A stretch of 64,000 bases of DNA from Panorpa germanica (lineage: Eukaryota > Arthropoda > Insecta > Mecoptera > Panorpidae): assembly GCA_963678705.1 (NCBI GenBank), contig OY783212.1, forward strand, positions 5,394,001 to 5,458,000, read 5' to 3'. The notes under the pieces are model-generated. The model was given only the letters and a program-made list of their open reading frames with translations, made no database searches and had not been told where the DNA came from. Both the position numbers and the translations under genes were made by a program. Positions 1 through 13,840 of the stretch are shown here, one piece after another. The stretch's first letter is position 1. Each line of letters begins with the position of its first letter.

Positions 1-532
1 TTTCTATTTCCTTTGTAGTGTAATATAAATGAAGTCGCGCTATGTGTATATAGGAGTGGACTTCAAACACCTCGTTGGGGTGGGCTTGTATGAAATATAA
101 TTTTCCATACGTGTTACTAATTGAATTCAATAATACTCTTTGCTAAGTCTAGTCGTAGATTGGACACAAAACTGCCTTTATGCGGACAGTTTTTTTTCAA
201 TATTTTTGACCAATTAAAAATCCGCGCTCGTGATAAACATTCACTGTAATTTTTATAAAACACTGTAATTTTATATTTTTATTTTTCTTTAAAAGTTTTT
301 GTTTTCGTGTACCATAATAAAAAATCGGGTTACAGTTCGTTTATGTTAAAATTTCGGTGAACGACTTTATTTAAAAACTTATTATGTGTCTCATTTTCGG
401 GATCGGAAAATTACATCGATAAATAGTGACGTCACATGACTCTTAAGACAGGTATGCACAAGAATCATGTGTCGACATATTTCAGCGATGAAATTTTATC
501 ATCGCTGCAAATAACATACAAAATAAGGCTCT

Positions 533-750
533 TATAGTTCAAATTACGAGAGTTCAGAGGCGACTCATACTTAAAACAAATTGTGGGGTATAAACTGCCG
601 ATATAACTAAAAAGCACTGACTCACTTATTTTTCTATAATGTATATAGAAACGAATAAGATAAAATTCATTACCGTATTATAGATTTATATCGCTCTTAT
701 AACCTCTTTTAAGTATAAGTCGCCGCCGAACTATCGTAATTCAGACTATA
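533..750. mobile_element. TA-flanked MITE with ~42-bp terminal inverted repeats, copy 1
   Basis: The two ends are inverted copies of each other over about 42 bp. The left end starts TAGTTCAAATTACGAGAGTT at 535; the reverse complement of the right end starts TAGTCTGAATTACGATAGTT. Both are bounded by TA dinucleotides (533-534 and 749-750). The 214-bp body has no coding potential. TA duplication is the Tc1/mariner hallmark, so this is probably a non-autonomous element of that superfamily. A second copy lies at 32,229-32,441 and a broken left end at 16,862-16,910. Confidence 0.75.
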
Positions 751-3700
751 GAAACAATATTTAGTTCTTCCTAAGACTGTGCGCACAGCCTAATCCTACC
801 ATAACACAAGTATTTTGATAGCAATAATTATAAAAGTAATTAAATTTTTAGTTCGCAATAAAATCATGATTATATCGTTAAGGTTAAGTTGTTTTGTTAC
901 GAAATTCACAATAGGATTTTTATCTTCACTATAAAACGACGAGAGACTTTGATTGGTCCTTCATTCACTTTTAAGTGTGGTGGCTGACGTCGGTGGCACT
1001 GGTCGGTGTTCTGCAGTGAGGTGCTTCATGCTATCGACCCTGACAAGAGTGTAAACAATGTAGCCCCCATATTATTATTTGTTTTATTAAGTGAACATTG
1101 AGTCAATCTGTGAGTTATAGCTTTTTTTCGTGACTTTGTGGTTTCGAGAGTTGGTTTTTCTGATTGTTGCTTACAGGTACTAATCGACTTAACTGTTAAT
1201 GTAAGAGTAAAAAGTATAAAAAACAAATAATGACAAAGCGTAAGAGTGATGAGATGTTGACAAGTCTCCTGTAGTTTTGTTTCGCATAAATGATCATACT
1301 CAATAAATTCGTAGGATGACATATAGATGACGCTCTATTGATAATGATAATGATTTTTGGATAGTATCAACCATCAAACGATATGCGTCAAAATTTCAAA
1401 ACATTCCGACCATTACTTTACCAGTTACAGAAGTTTTAGTGACGCTCTCTTGTAATTTTCAAAACAATAGAAAATTATAAATTTCGTGTGTTGATTAACC
1501 ATTACTTTTTAATGTGAAAAAATATGCAATGGCAAATATGTAATGGCAGTTGTGTAATTCATATATCGATGATCCAGTATATTAGTCAGATATCCCCGAA
1601 GGTTTAAAATTTGGGTTGAATATGGATTCAATTATTCAAGATTAATTTTATCAAGAATTTTTTTAGACTTCCCATTTGCATTACTTTAAAAAAATCTTGT
1701 ATTCGACTTCTTCATATTCTGATAGATTTTGACTGAATTTATCTTCTCTTTAAGTAAAACGTGATATTTACAGGACACCATTTGTAAATTGTAATTCTCA
1801 GTCTCGACACAAATTGAATGGTGCCGTAATTTTACATTACACGTTCACGTTTACATTTATGAAAACTGGCGCCTGCATTAAATCATATGGCCTAGTGTTT
1901 TTATGAAAGAAAAACGTGTAAATATATGTACAACCCAACTAGAAATTTTGTTGTAATCCCAATTGGGACTCAATATGGATATAAAGCAAAATCCTGAAGA
2001 GTCCAACTGGGCAATCTCAGTAAAAAAAATCCCAAATTTATAATATATCTTTAGGGAGGTCTGCCCATCTATCATTAATAGAAATGTAGTAATTACTAAC
2101 ATCTCCACCACAAATATTATTATCTATTTATCTCCACCACTTTAACTAATTTATCCAAAAATAATTATGATGATCAATAGATTAAACTTTATTAACTTTT
2201 ACATTGAGATATCTCAATTAGTTCCTAGACAGGTCATATGAGGCAAAACTAACTTTACTCTGTTCATTTTTGCGTTGGGTTATCCCAGTTGGGTCGCGAT
2301 TGAGATAAGCTTACTGAGAATGCCACATTGAGACCCAATTGGGTCCAGGCATATGTTAACGGATATCCCAGTGAAATTTCTAAGCGGGAATAAGAAAACA
2401 ATTAAATTTAAGTTCTAGAATATTTTCTTAGACCGCAATTAACATTGTTATTTTTAATTAAAGACTACAAATAATTTGAGATGTCATTATCATTTTCAAA
2501 TGAAATAGATCTATTGAAAGAGCCGAGTTCTCTTAATATTCAATGCATAACATTAAATTAAATCACATTTTCGAATTCTGTCTGGAATGGAATTTGTGAT
2601 ATGTGTATATTATTTATTATGCTATTAATATTCTACAACTTTATCAACTGATAATGTATTATCATAGCTCATATTGTTGTAGGGTGTGTTTGAAGTTTGA
2701 ACGAGATAGTAGTGACAGTGACAGCAACAGCGACAGCGCCATCACACGACAATCGATATAATGGAATATGGAATATGGATAGAATAATGGATCCACAGTA
2801 ACAGTGCTGTAGTTAATATGTAGTAATAAAAGTAATAGCCCGGTTATTTAAGACGAAAATAAACCTATAAAATGTCAAAACAAAGATTTATATAAACAAG
2901 CTTATTACCTTTCATTCCAAGGTTTTAACTGGTCCATGATAAAGTCCACTATTTAAAGTGTTTAATATTAAGAAAGAAATGTTACCCATATTCTGCTGTT
3001 TCTTTTTTAAATTTTTATTCGTTCTTCAACAAAATGAAAAAACAGGAAATATAATATTTTAAATCTCTATATCTCGTGAAATATGATAGATGGTGCTATT
3101 TTTCTAGCTTTTACGCGAAATTAATTAGTACCTAGTCACAATTGCCTCGTAATTTATCTGAAATTAACTTTTCCTTGTTAGCTCGCACGTGAAAATCATA
3201 CATGAAATTACCCTTTTCCGCTAAATTATCAAAAAAACCGAATAATGCGATAGTTTCATGATCATAAAACTCAGATCTAAGTGGAAAAACTCAGAAGTGG
3301 GAGTATCAGTTCATTTTTCTATAGAAGCGTTTCTGAGTTCTAGCAAAATCGTGTAACTCATATTATTTACAAACAAACAAATATTCTTCTAATATGTCTA
3401 AAACCACGTATACCATTAAAACGGAACCCTGACTACAGACAGGGTTTCTCAGGGGACTAGATGCCTCCGCTCTCGGACTTTTGGGGTCTCCTAGTCACTA
3501 AACAGAAATCAGTGACCGTTAAACTTAATAATTGCATTTTAGTTTTTGATTTTGAAGGGCCTCATAATCTCTTCGAAAGATCTTAAAGACAGAGAAATCG
3601 AGGAGCTGTAATTATACTTATAAGTCTAAGTAATATTTTTCTAATAAAAAAATGCTATATTTTGAAAATTAAAAATATTTTTTATATTGTTAATGAAATG

Positions 3701-5480
3701 ATAAAAATATTTTTAGGATTAAACACCTGTTAAAAATTATATTCAAGTAAAATATTTTAATTCAAAAATAGCACTAAAATTTGAAATGAAATTACGAATG
3801 GGATTTATTAAATTATAACAAACAAGCGTCGGTTTGCGACGGGGCAAAAACTGGTATTTTTGTAATGTTACAAAATATAAAAGTATTTCTCAATTAACGT
3901 CTCTATTAACATTATATAATTATTTAGGTATTACCAATTCATAATTACAAACGTGACTTAAACAAAATAGTAAGATAACTAATTAAAGTCTAAGAAAACT
4001 TTGAAAATGAATAAGAGATGTCAGTGTGAATCGCAGATCCGAGCAGCAGCCCGATACGTGGTATACGTGCGAAACATACTAGTGATGAAATTCAATTTCC
4101 AACTTTCTGTGGATGAAGTTTATTTTTAATATATTTTGCCGTGTTGATAATAAACAGCAGAACAAATATGTTTTTTCCTTAAGAATATAATATTTCAGAG
4201 GAAATTGAATTTTAAAAGCCGTAGAAGTTGTTTGAAGTTATAATTGAATTAGTAATTTGATAGAACAAAATTCGTTTATTTCGAGTTGGATGTCAGTGCC
4301 GAATTTACGTGTAACCAAAAAGATACGAAATATCATGGCATTTGATATTTGAACTAACTCTCACTTTCGTGAGTTTAATAAAGTAAATACATAATAAACC
4401 AATACATTAGAATACCGTTAGATAAAAGTGACATACAGTTTTAAACAAATTTACCATAATATCTGCGCATCGTTTAAATTAAGAACTACAACTGTAAGCC
4501 TAGGCGCACAGTCCTTTGAAAAGATTGAGCAAATACTAATAATTATAATTTAGTATAAAAGAGTCTTGTTAGTGTGCGCTCAGCATAAGCGAATGGTCAT
4601 CATGCTTTGATATTTATCAACTACTTCTATTTTCGAACGTTTATTTGAACAAGTCCAAGTCGTCTGACATTTTCACAAAGAGTATTTCAGGTCAAAATGA
4701 CGTGTAAACACCGTTATGTTTAGAATGCTCGGATGGTCGTAGTTTATGAGAAAATACTCGTAGTTGATTTAATAATGAGATGTGATGATGCGATATACAG
4801 CCGTGCGAAGTACGTCATGTTAAGAATGTAACACACAAGTCGTTAGAAGTCAGATTTCATAGAAGTACTTGTTAATTAGAAAAGGAAATACCAAAAATTT
4901 ATGTTTCATATTAAGCATGCATAAATCTGTAGTCTTGGTCTTTTTACACTTCTTCTTATAATTACATTTCAATGTTCAAATTTCAAATTAACATTCCATA
5001 ACATCTGCTCCCTCCTCTGCTACTCTCCCTTATTCTTCTTCCTTCATTCTTCTCTGTACTTCCGCCATCCACCTCTTCTCTTTGTTAAAAAATTGTCAAC
5101 GAAAAAAGTTGTAGCTGTGATATGACATTATGAAAAAGCTTACGTAAGAAAATTTGTGTAGAAAACAAATTGAGGAATTGAATAAATAAAGATTGAGGAT
5201 ATGTGGCAATAAAAACTATAAAATCAATAATTGCCATATAAAAACTAGTTTCTCGTAAAAGAAAACGAAAACTTGAATGAAAGGTCATTATCGCTAAGAG
5301 ATTATTAAACTTTAGAATTGCACTCTCGATAGAAGTAATTTCACTTAAATTTCTGCATAATTAGTTAGATAATTAATATTAAATATATATAGCTATGTAG
5401 CACTTACGTATATTTTACGTTTACTTGAATATGCAAGTTTAAATATTTATTTTGTAAAACACAAAGTCATAGCAACTTTC
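751..5480. other. Gene-free AT-rich stretch with a degenerate fold-back repeat
   Basis: I find no supported exon. A GC-richer patch at about 975-1030 contains TGACGTC and could be a promoter or first exon, but nothing downstream supports it. Blocks at 1,931-1,990 and 2,320-2,390 are inverted relatives: CCCAATTGGGACTCAAT at about 1,958 faces ATTGAGACCCAATTGGG at about 2,324, and CTAGAAATTT faces AAATTTCTAAG further out. Together they suggest an old fold-back MITE of about 450 bp. A short GACAGY-type hexamer run sits at about 2,709-2,736 and a pyrimidine-rich run at about 4,990-5,080. Confidence 0.45.
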
Positions 5481-5481
5481 G

Positions 5482-5515
5482 GACGTCAGTGTGACGTCAA
5501 TGTGACGTCTATAAA
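5482..5515. promoter_or_regulatory. Three GACGTC palindromes at 11-bp spacing followed by TATAAA
   Basis: GACGTC occurs at 5,482, 5,493 and 5,504, exactly 11 bp apart, and TATAAA follows at 5,510. GACGTC is the core of the CREB/ATF site TGACGTCA; the second site reads TGACGTCA in full. Equal spacing close to one helical turn would put bound dimers on one face of the DNA. It may equally be a 3-copy, 11-bp tandem duplication. No downstream exon was found, so regulatory function is inference. Single TGACGTCA sites also occur at 427 and about 6,349. Confidence 0.4.
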
Positions 5516-7796
5516 TTGACAAATAATGTAATTTTACTAATAGTACTTATCGTCGCCCAATAAATCGATAGCTGATATAGTCCCGCATGTGCATTACCTA
5601 AAGTTTAATATTAATGGTAATGAAGTAAAATGTAAATGGTAAAAATTCAATATTGAAAAACATTTTGATAATTTTGCAACATTTATGTTTTTCAATTTTT
5701 ACTGATAGGGGCATTATATAAACTCTAGATTTATGTTCTTTTAAGAAGATCTAATAATATATACGATACTAACTGAAATGCATTTAAATTCTCTGCGTGG
5801 AACTATTTACTTTCTTGAGAAATTTCCTTGCCTCAATATAGTGTACTTAATTTCTTTTCGATTTTCTAATTCTTATTTTTAATGAGATTAAAGATTAAAG
5901 TTCTAGTTCTATACTGCATGTTTTTGGCGATAAAGGGGGTGCGCTTAGCTGCCTCATCACCACGTCAAAAATGAATAAAACAAGCGAAAATATTATAAAG
6001 TTGGCTACCAGAAACTCAATTGTCCAATTATTTTTTAAGAACTCCTTATATTCTAGGAGATATCAACAATTAAAATAGATTATTTTATCTCTCTAATTCT
6101 GAAAGGAATCCAAATTTATATAAAATTATGCATGGTACGTCACGTCCTCGTATTTCCTCGTCTATCTTTCTTTTACAACAAAGAAGCAAACGGGTGTACA
6201 CATAATGTGCTTTAGTTGGTATTTTAACCTTAACACATTTTCATATATCTTTACATTTCGCGATCTAAAATATTTTTGTATTTTTACAGAGGATTCTATT
6301 TTTAGAAAGTAGTCTTAACTAAATATTAGTACAGAGTCTGCCAGTGCTATGACGTCACAAGTACAACAAGCAAATACATTTAATATTCTTCAAGTAATGA
6401 ACAACATCCAATTAGAGCTATTTACACTACAAATATAATTACTCCACAAATTAATGTTTGAGTACTGTTTCAAAAGAAATATTAGAGAAAAGAGTGACTA
6501 GAAATTAAGGTATGTCTTCGTTAGCACAACTTTTATCTACATCAAGTTTTATATCTTTATACGAGTATAGCTTTATTTAATTTATGTTTTTATTAAATTA
6601 CGTAGTAATTTAAATTTTGACAGTTCGACAAAATTAAATATGGAATAATTAAAATTGCTGTTTTTATGACATTAAACTTCTTTTAAAAATAAATCCAACT
6701 GCATTTTTACAGATTGTCACATTTTGGAGGTTATGATATAATATAGTTTATTTTTTAATTTGGAAACATTGGACCTTATAATGTTCTAATAAAACTAAGA
6801 AAACGTTAATTAAATTCCAAATTAAAAATGGTACAGGAAATGACTACGCTTATTCCCATATGTTAAACAATTTAAATTAAATACAAAGTTAAAACAGTGA
6901 GTGGGAATGGTACCATCCGTCCGTCCGAATCGTTTAATCTTTCAAACTTGGTGTTGCACGCTTACTGTTTTAAAAACATTATTCCCTCTTTTAACATCAT
7001 TCTAGAATCTTGGAAGAAAAAGTATAATGTTTCACAAGTGTGGGCGATCCCTTTACAGTAACAATGAATACAGCAGAATAATCATCATACTAAACAAATG
7101 GTCTGACAATGTTATCTATCAATATAACAGTTTTTGGATGTTTAGAAACTTGGAATGAGACCCACGTCGCGTCTTGTCGTTTCCGTTGCTTGTAGATAAA
7201 ACCGCGTAAAATTTCAGTGAATACAACAAATAGCACAAATCGTATTTATTCATCGTTTGCAGTCAACTGAGTAACCGATTACCAAACCAACTGATCAATT
7301 AACATATTTAACACAATGATGGCGCTATTTACGTAATTAAAACTGACAGTTGGTATTAATAAAAAGCGCACACTAAAGGCTCCGTTATTACGCCAATGAC
7401 TGTCAGTACACTACAGCCAAATCAAAAATGTTTAGGAATTGCTGTACGATTATGATTTTTAAATGTCAATCCCAGGGTTCCAGGATAAGAGCATAAATTA
7501 TGATCTGATACATATCTGTATATGTGTATTTGTATTCCGCGCTGTTCTTTGTGCTTGTTCCGGCCGTACTAACGAATCTGCCCGAATAGCTCGTGTGTAG
7601 AGACTAAGATAGTCTGCATGGCAACAACTACCAAAAAAATCTGTGTAAAATTTCAGGTTGAAAATCAAAAAATCACAGCAAAATCCATTTTTTTTGTTTA
7701 TCTTGCGAAATATTAACTATAAACAATAGAGTTACAGCGCCAATAAAATTCGTAAAAAGAAATATTCACCAAAAGTAAATAAGGGTCACCCTTGGG
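5516..7796. other. Gene-free stretch with a decayed repeat copy
   Basis: No exon is supported. About 5,985-6,200 resembles the long-arm repeat family best seen at 38,669-39,109: it shares TCCAATTATTTTTTAA, the GAGATATCAACAATTAA block and the internal CATGGTACGT block. The remainder is low-complexity AT-rich sequence. Confidence 0.45.
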
Positions 7797-8007
7797 CAGA
7801 GACGGTCTTAAGGGGTGGCAAGCAGGGCCACCACCTGGGGACTCGCATTCTCGCGTAACAACCAAGCTAGAAAAATTCATTGTCATTATGTATTTAAATC
7901 TCGCGCCTCGCTCTTTAGAAATCCCACTAGAATCACTGCGTATATCTTTTAAGGTATGTACCTTAGTTTACCATCATTAATATTTGTCATTAATAAAGCC
8001 GCCCCTG
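7797..8007. mobile_element. hAT-type MITE with 8-bp target duplication
   Basis: The left end CAGAGACGGTCTTA and the reverse complement of the right end, CAGGGGCGGCTTTA, are inverted repeats of the CAGRGRCGG kind common in hAT transposons. The flanking octamers CCCTTGGG (7,789-7,796) and CCTTTGGG (8,008-8,015) match at 7 of 8 bases, as expected for an aged hAT target duplication. The body is 211 bp and non-coding. Confidence 0.65.
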
Positions 8008-11000
8008 CCTTTGGGTAGACCTTCAGTCACAAAGAATTTCAGCCTCTGTAAATACGCCAAAAGATATAAAGCTAACTCACTCACTGGCAGTATAATATTT
8101 CCAAATGAAAACTTCCTTTAAATATAACCATTAAACATTTTCACGATGTACAAGAACTATAAGGAAGTAACATAAATGGGTAAATAAATCAGGGCACCAG
8201 GGCAGGAGTATCATGCCCCATACGTCCAACTAACATACTCATTAAAATTGTTGTCATTTATATCTTTACCTCAAATCTTGATCATAATGCGTTCGTGTAG
8301 TACTGATACAAAATAACATTCATCAAAAGCATCCGATATACCACGTACCTTAAAATAGGGATATCATAGGAAATAATAATATTGAAAAAAACAAATATCG
8401 ATATATTAAATTACACGATTATTTCGAAGTGATTTCGAATAATAAAACTCATAGTCTACGAATACACTTGCGAATTTTTATTTCAAATCATTGTACGTTT
8501 CCGTTTTCTTTGGTTTTAATGGCAGTCACAAATTGCAGACACGACTGTTTTTTCGGAATTCTCTTAAAAATTCGAAAAGAAATACATCGATTTTCGTCGA
8601 TAATACAATTTTACAATCGATGTTTTAACAGCGCCTTTCTCTGCAGAATAGGGGATGGTGGTGTTTCATTTTCATAGCTCGCGTGCTAAAGAGTTATCTA
8701 TAATGGATTATGTACAATTATTGTTAGAGATACTAGGTAAAGTATATTTATAGCGAAGCGAGGACTAAAAACCATATTGTGATACACGTCAGTCCTTCTT
8801 CCATGGCTCCTGTTTGTTTATTTTAACGGAAGTGGGCAAAACTCATGTTAAAGCAACGGGTGTTTCAAAAATGTATGACGAAAACCACATCGTTTAACCA
8901 AATATCCAACTTATAAAATTAATTTTAAAGATAAGGACAAAAGGTTTTCATTTATTAAAAAAATTGATTTATTTTTTTTTTCAATTTATTTTTCCATTAA
9001 CAAAAGCGTTTATGGAAATATAGCAGCCAAGAGCATATATTCTTGGATTAACGCCAATTGGACCAATTTTTTATTATTTGGCACAGAAATCGAACTGTGT
9101 TGGCTCCAGTAAAACTGAACAACTGCCAATACAGCAAATGATAAAGATAAGTGTCTTCAGCTAAGACTTCTTGAACAGAATCTTCAGAAATTAATTCTAA
9201 CCTAACTTTTTGATTTACAAGTTTGACGTTTATCGAAATGTGATATCTGAAAACGTTTAACGAATTTAAGGAAACACCTTTTTATAGTATAGAACGAAAT
9301 AAAATAATTATTATGACGTAAATCTGTCGAAATAGTATTGTTTCTTTTTTATTAATTATCAAGAACAACATGAATTTTCCTAACGAATAACGAATCATTC
9401 CTAACAATAATCAAAATGAAATTACAAATGTTTGTTTAATGTTAAAACGGCCGCATGCTGGAGACACTACTGTCTTAATGAAAGCACTATATGGACACTT
9501 TAAGAATTCATCATTTCAGTTAAATAACAAATACTAAGACAAGTTTAAATTTCACAGATGACTAAGTTAAAATATAGCGTTTATTAAACTGCAACTTTCA
9601 TTCCACCTTGTTCTTTTAGGGGCTGTAGTACGTAATTGACGGTGTGAGTCTTTAATCCCACCCTACTATCTTTATGAGAACTTGATAGCCTATTACGGTA
9701 TTGGACTGACACACATGGAGATGGAACCCCTAATATTTTACCCACGCAAGTGAAACTGTCAATGGTTCGGTTTATTTTTAAAAATACATTAGTAAATCCG
9801 TAGATAATGAAAATACAATAAAAATGACTGAAAAAGCTAAATATAAAACGTTTAAATATACATATAGATCTAGTATAGTAAAGTTATACTTGGATGGTAA
9901 TAGAAATTATTAAGCAAAAATGTAAAAATAGTTTTATAGTTTTTTTATATCGAATCTCCAAATAAATGTACAATTTAAATAGTCAATAAAATCTATAAAA
10001 AGTACTAATAAGACAATAGCAAAGACTATAATAAATGGACTATGTAATATTTACTGCGCAAAAGGTCTGGTATGAGATATTTTTAGTGATACACTTCGAA
10101 AGCTGTTAAGAAAACTTTCTATGGCCTAAAAGCTACGACAGTTTAGGACTATTTTTTAGTTTCTTTCCAATATCTCAGCATTGGTTGGTTCTACAGCTTT
10201 GGTAGTTATCATCAATATTTAAAAAAACAAAATTTGGAACTAATTTAACTTGCACAACTTTTCTCTAAATCCAATAACAAGCGCGCTGTATGAAATTCTT
10301 TCCTAGTTAGCGAAATATTAATTACATATTCAATTATTACACAATCCATAATTTGTGGTTTCTCTAAATTTTCCTAGCAGGCACCCTAGTTTTTCTAAAG
10401 CCCCTTTTATCAATTTTTAAAGTTTGAATTATATTAGCATTGAATACTTTAATATACACGCACAATTTCAACTTTCTACCTTTTACGAAGTTATAGAACA
10501 ACAAGAAAGTTGTTTAGTTTTTCCAAAATTACGGGTTTCCAGAAAATTCAAGGGAAAATTTGAGGACGCCAATAGTTTCAGTATTTTCTTCTCTATGAAA
10601 TAGGAAATTTTCAAAAAGTGCATTGATCTATTTTCGAGCGTAAACATATAAACATACACTTGGAACATTATAATATAGGTGGAAGGAAAGATAAGTTCAA
10701 TACCAAACACTAGAGTTTTAGAAAAAGTGATTCTTGTGATTTATTTGCCACTATCATGGCAATAAACCCATGTTTGATAAGATATGATTATAAGTTTTAC
10801 TAAAATATTACACTGACCTTTAAAAAGTAACTTGAATATTACAATGTTTTACACACTACGAAGCGGCTGTCATCCACGTATGAAATGTTTTAGGCTTCAA
10901 TGTCTCGTACCTTAATGACCAAAACACGTTAAATATTTATGTTTTAAACATATTCGAGTTAACGCAAATTACTTATTTATTATTTACTATGTGTTCATTA

Positions 11001-12339
11001 GTTTTAATTATTCCAGTAATTACAATAATTGCAATACAGTTAGTATTATATATGCATACCAGATGTTAACTTAGGCAGAAAAAAGTGCAAAATGAATGCA
11101 GTGTCTGTATTACCAGAACCGCACTTAATAAAAATGGGGTCTTTTCGAAGGGCCTGTCCAAAACATTGAGTCATAAAGCTTCAATATTTTTCGCATTTAT
11201 TTTCTAGAAAATAACGTATCAAACATGGCAAAGAGATTCAATTTATAATTTTTAACGCCGGATCTGCCTATGTGCATCCGTTATTGTAGAATTTATTACA
11301 TTTATGCCAGGAATTTTACAGAAGAATGATTCGCACAGTGTATAACTATCGGTTAGTGAAATAATTTACATCTCGTGTTGACCGGGTGAATACTCGTAGT
11401 TTCCTGAAAACAACTGAATCAGTGTTTTTATATTTAATGCAACAGGTTACGTTTCGAACGGCAGTATGATAATGTGGTTTGTTTTTAAACAGATATTTCT
11501 TTATCAATACTAGTAGAATATGCTAGTCTCTGGTATTCTATAATTTAAGACGCATATGGTTTGTTGGTATCTGTAACTAATAAAGGGAGGTACTATGAAG
11601 AAAAATTTGATGAAGAAAAAACTCAAGACTATTCCAATTGCCTTTGTAACTTATTGAGAAGCTAATATTTTAAAAATAAAATGTTTTTACTTCACATATA
11701 CTGGAACATTCATTTTATGATCAATGTTTATTTTAATTTACAATTCGTCCACACCCTAGTGTCAAATGAACTGTTATCTAACAAAGCGGACTCAATTTAA
11801 TTAGCCCATCCCACGTCAAAGATAACTCATACGATTGTATGACCCACATTACACGTATGTACAAAAAATAATACATCTCAATTTCAACAAAATAACATCA
11901 CCATTCCCTAATCCAATTCGCTAGTTTTATTGGATTACCAATGACAGCTGAAATGTGCAGATTCAATTATTTCCGACATGTTTAATGCAATTATGAATTT
12001 ATTATAACTGAACTGCAGGGTTTCATATTATTTGTCACTGTTTTCATTTGTAGATGATTTTTTTTTATATTTATATGGTCCTGATTCACAAAATTGTACT
12101 GCAAGCGAAGCTAAAGATACTAAAGTCTAAAGCAACGCTTCAATATTTTCGGCAACTGTGCCTGCCGTTCAGAAATTATTTTAATTAATATAGAAATTAA
12201 ATAGCGAGTCGTATTAAACGAATTCAATAGCAATAACGCGTGTTGAGGTGTGCGTCCATATGTCAGCATCACATACATCGATTGTGTAGTGTCAAAGGGA
12301 TTTTAGTATTATTTCTATGGATACAAATATGTTCACGTA
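8008..12339. other. Gene-free AT-rich stretch
   Basis: Only short unconvincing ORFs are present (the longest, 8,429-8,677 plus strand, has no recognisable motif or splice context). I see no clear transposon ends, RNA gene or strong hairpin. Confidence 0.5.
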
Positions 12340-12710
12340 TTAAGGGCCGCCCCCACATGGGTCGACTGATTGCAAACGCGAGCCCCGAATCGAATGAGAA
12401 TGCAACTGTGTTGTTAGTGAGAGAACACACACGGCACGAACGAAACTATACTGATTTGAAATTGGTTTTGGGCAGTTTTGAGCGACTACGTTTCTTGGTC
12501 GCAGGGCATTTTTGTCACATGCTTTTGATGGTGACATCATGAGCAGATATGTGCACAAATACTATTCAAATGTATTTAAACACATACATATATACAAATA
12601 CCTCACAAGGCGACATAATAAAATCTCCTATTATGCTATTGTTAAAAATTCTATAGAGTCACGAAACACGGCTCGTTTTTCGTTTTCGTTGGAAACTCGC
12701 TGCACCAGGA
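12340..12710. mobile_element. Truncated relative of the PIF/Harbinger-like MITE at 33,212
   Basis: TTA at 12,340-12,342 is followed by an end containing GTCGACTGATTGCAAA, which matches the terminal repeat of the 33,212-33,504 element. Internal blocks (ATGTGCACAAATACT, TTGTTAAAAATTCTATAGAG, GTTTTCGTTGGAAACT) recur there in the opposite orientation. This copy holds roughly 170 bp of extra internal sequence after the first end, and its distal terminal repeat is broken off near 12,708. Overlapping ORFs on both strands (12,240-12,558) are repeat sequence, not genes. Confidence 0.6.
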
Positions 12711-13544
12711 GTTTGGTTTCATGAACAACTTTTCGAAGAGTGTTCTTTCCTCTTCTGTTTAAAGATAGTAAGCACAATAAGATCCTCGCCTGTTAATACA
12801 CTACTGTGTGTTCCGCTTTTAATGAATTTATTTGATACAAACCGTCAAATAGTGATCTGTAACCGCATGTATATCAGTACCATTCAACGTCACTTCCATT
12901 GCCTCAATTGCATCACACCAATTCTATCGGCAATACTGCCGTTTCGACGCACTCGTATGAGTAGTCTCACAAAGAAAATTAATACGATGCGAACAATGAC
13001 TTGTATGCTGATATGTGGACGCCTAGCCTAAATATACACATTATATACTCTAGTACTATATATATAAAACATTTTTGCTGAAAAAATATGAACTAATTTG
13101 ACAAAAATTCAATTTAAAATATAAATTTCCCTAGAGCTAATTGCTGAAGCCATATTTTACCTGTAAGTTACAAAAGTCGTGTTCCATTTATTAAATAAAA
13201 TATTTTCTGGCACACCTCAAAGTTTAATTAAATATCCTCACTCTCGCTGCCTTAATGGGCCTTACCTTTATGGCACAGTAATCGTTATACTTTATGTAGC
13301 TGTTATCTTGCTGTTATGAATCAATAATTAAAATATAGAGAGCAATATGTCAATGTAAAGGAACAGGTTCAGTAACGGATCTGCGATTTTTTCTAACCGG
13401 AGCAAAAATTTGGATATTGGCGCCCCTAAATTTTTTTAACAAACTAAATGTGTACGCAGTGCCTTTCGGAATTTAGCGCCCCCATGAATTATTGCTCACC
13501 CGGGGCAAGTACCTCGGTTTATACACCTGTAAGTTAGTTATACG
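12711..13544. other. Gene-free stretch with a possible decayed hAT-like repeat
   Basis: No exon is supported. Positions about 13,370-13,529 begin CAGTAACGGATCTGCG and end in CACCTG, with GGCGCCCC and CCCGGGGCAAG inside. This resembles degenerate hAT repeats, but the flanking octamers do not match, so the call is weak. Confidence 0.3.
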
Positions 13545-13840
13545 TTTGATTATGCATCTCTTTTGCACTCGTTATATAACAGAGATGACAATTCATAGAA
13601 GAGAAGCGGGTTCGAGTCGGAAATGACGTTAATAAATGAAGATTTCTTTGTAATTATTATTCTTCAATGATTAAAGAGACAACAATCACTAATTACATTA
13701 ATAATTTATATAATATTATCAATAATTAAAAAATAATTGGATATTTAGGTTCTGATAGCCAGCTTTATCAAAAAAAATAGTACAGTTTTATAGAAATTAA
13801 GTTATGTCTATTGGCAACCGATTTTTTAAACTAAGTTCGC
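13545..13840 (-). repeat. Partial copy of the long-arm inverted repeat family
   Basis: Read on the minus strand, the block ending near 13,830 contains AATTTCTATAAAACTGTACT, then a degraded CCAGAACCT, then CCAATTATTTTTTAATTATT and the GTCTCTTTAATCATTGAAG boundary. These follow the same order as in the 38,669-39,109 element. The left side (13,545-13,600) carries the internal ATCTCTTTTGCACTCG-like sequence. Non-coding. Confidence 0.5.

Noticed and set aside
13370-13529. Second hAT MITE with CAGTAACGG start
   Set aside because: Ends are only weakly inverted and the flanking octamers do not match; kept as a note in the gene-free stretch.
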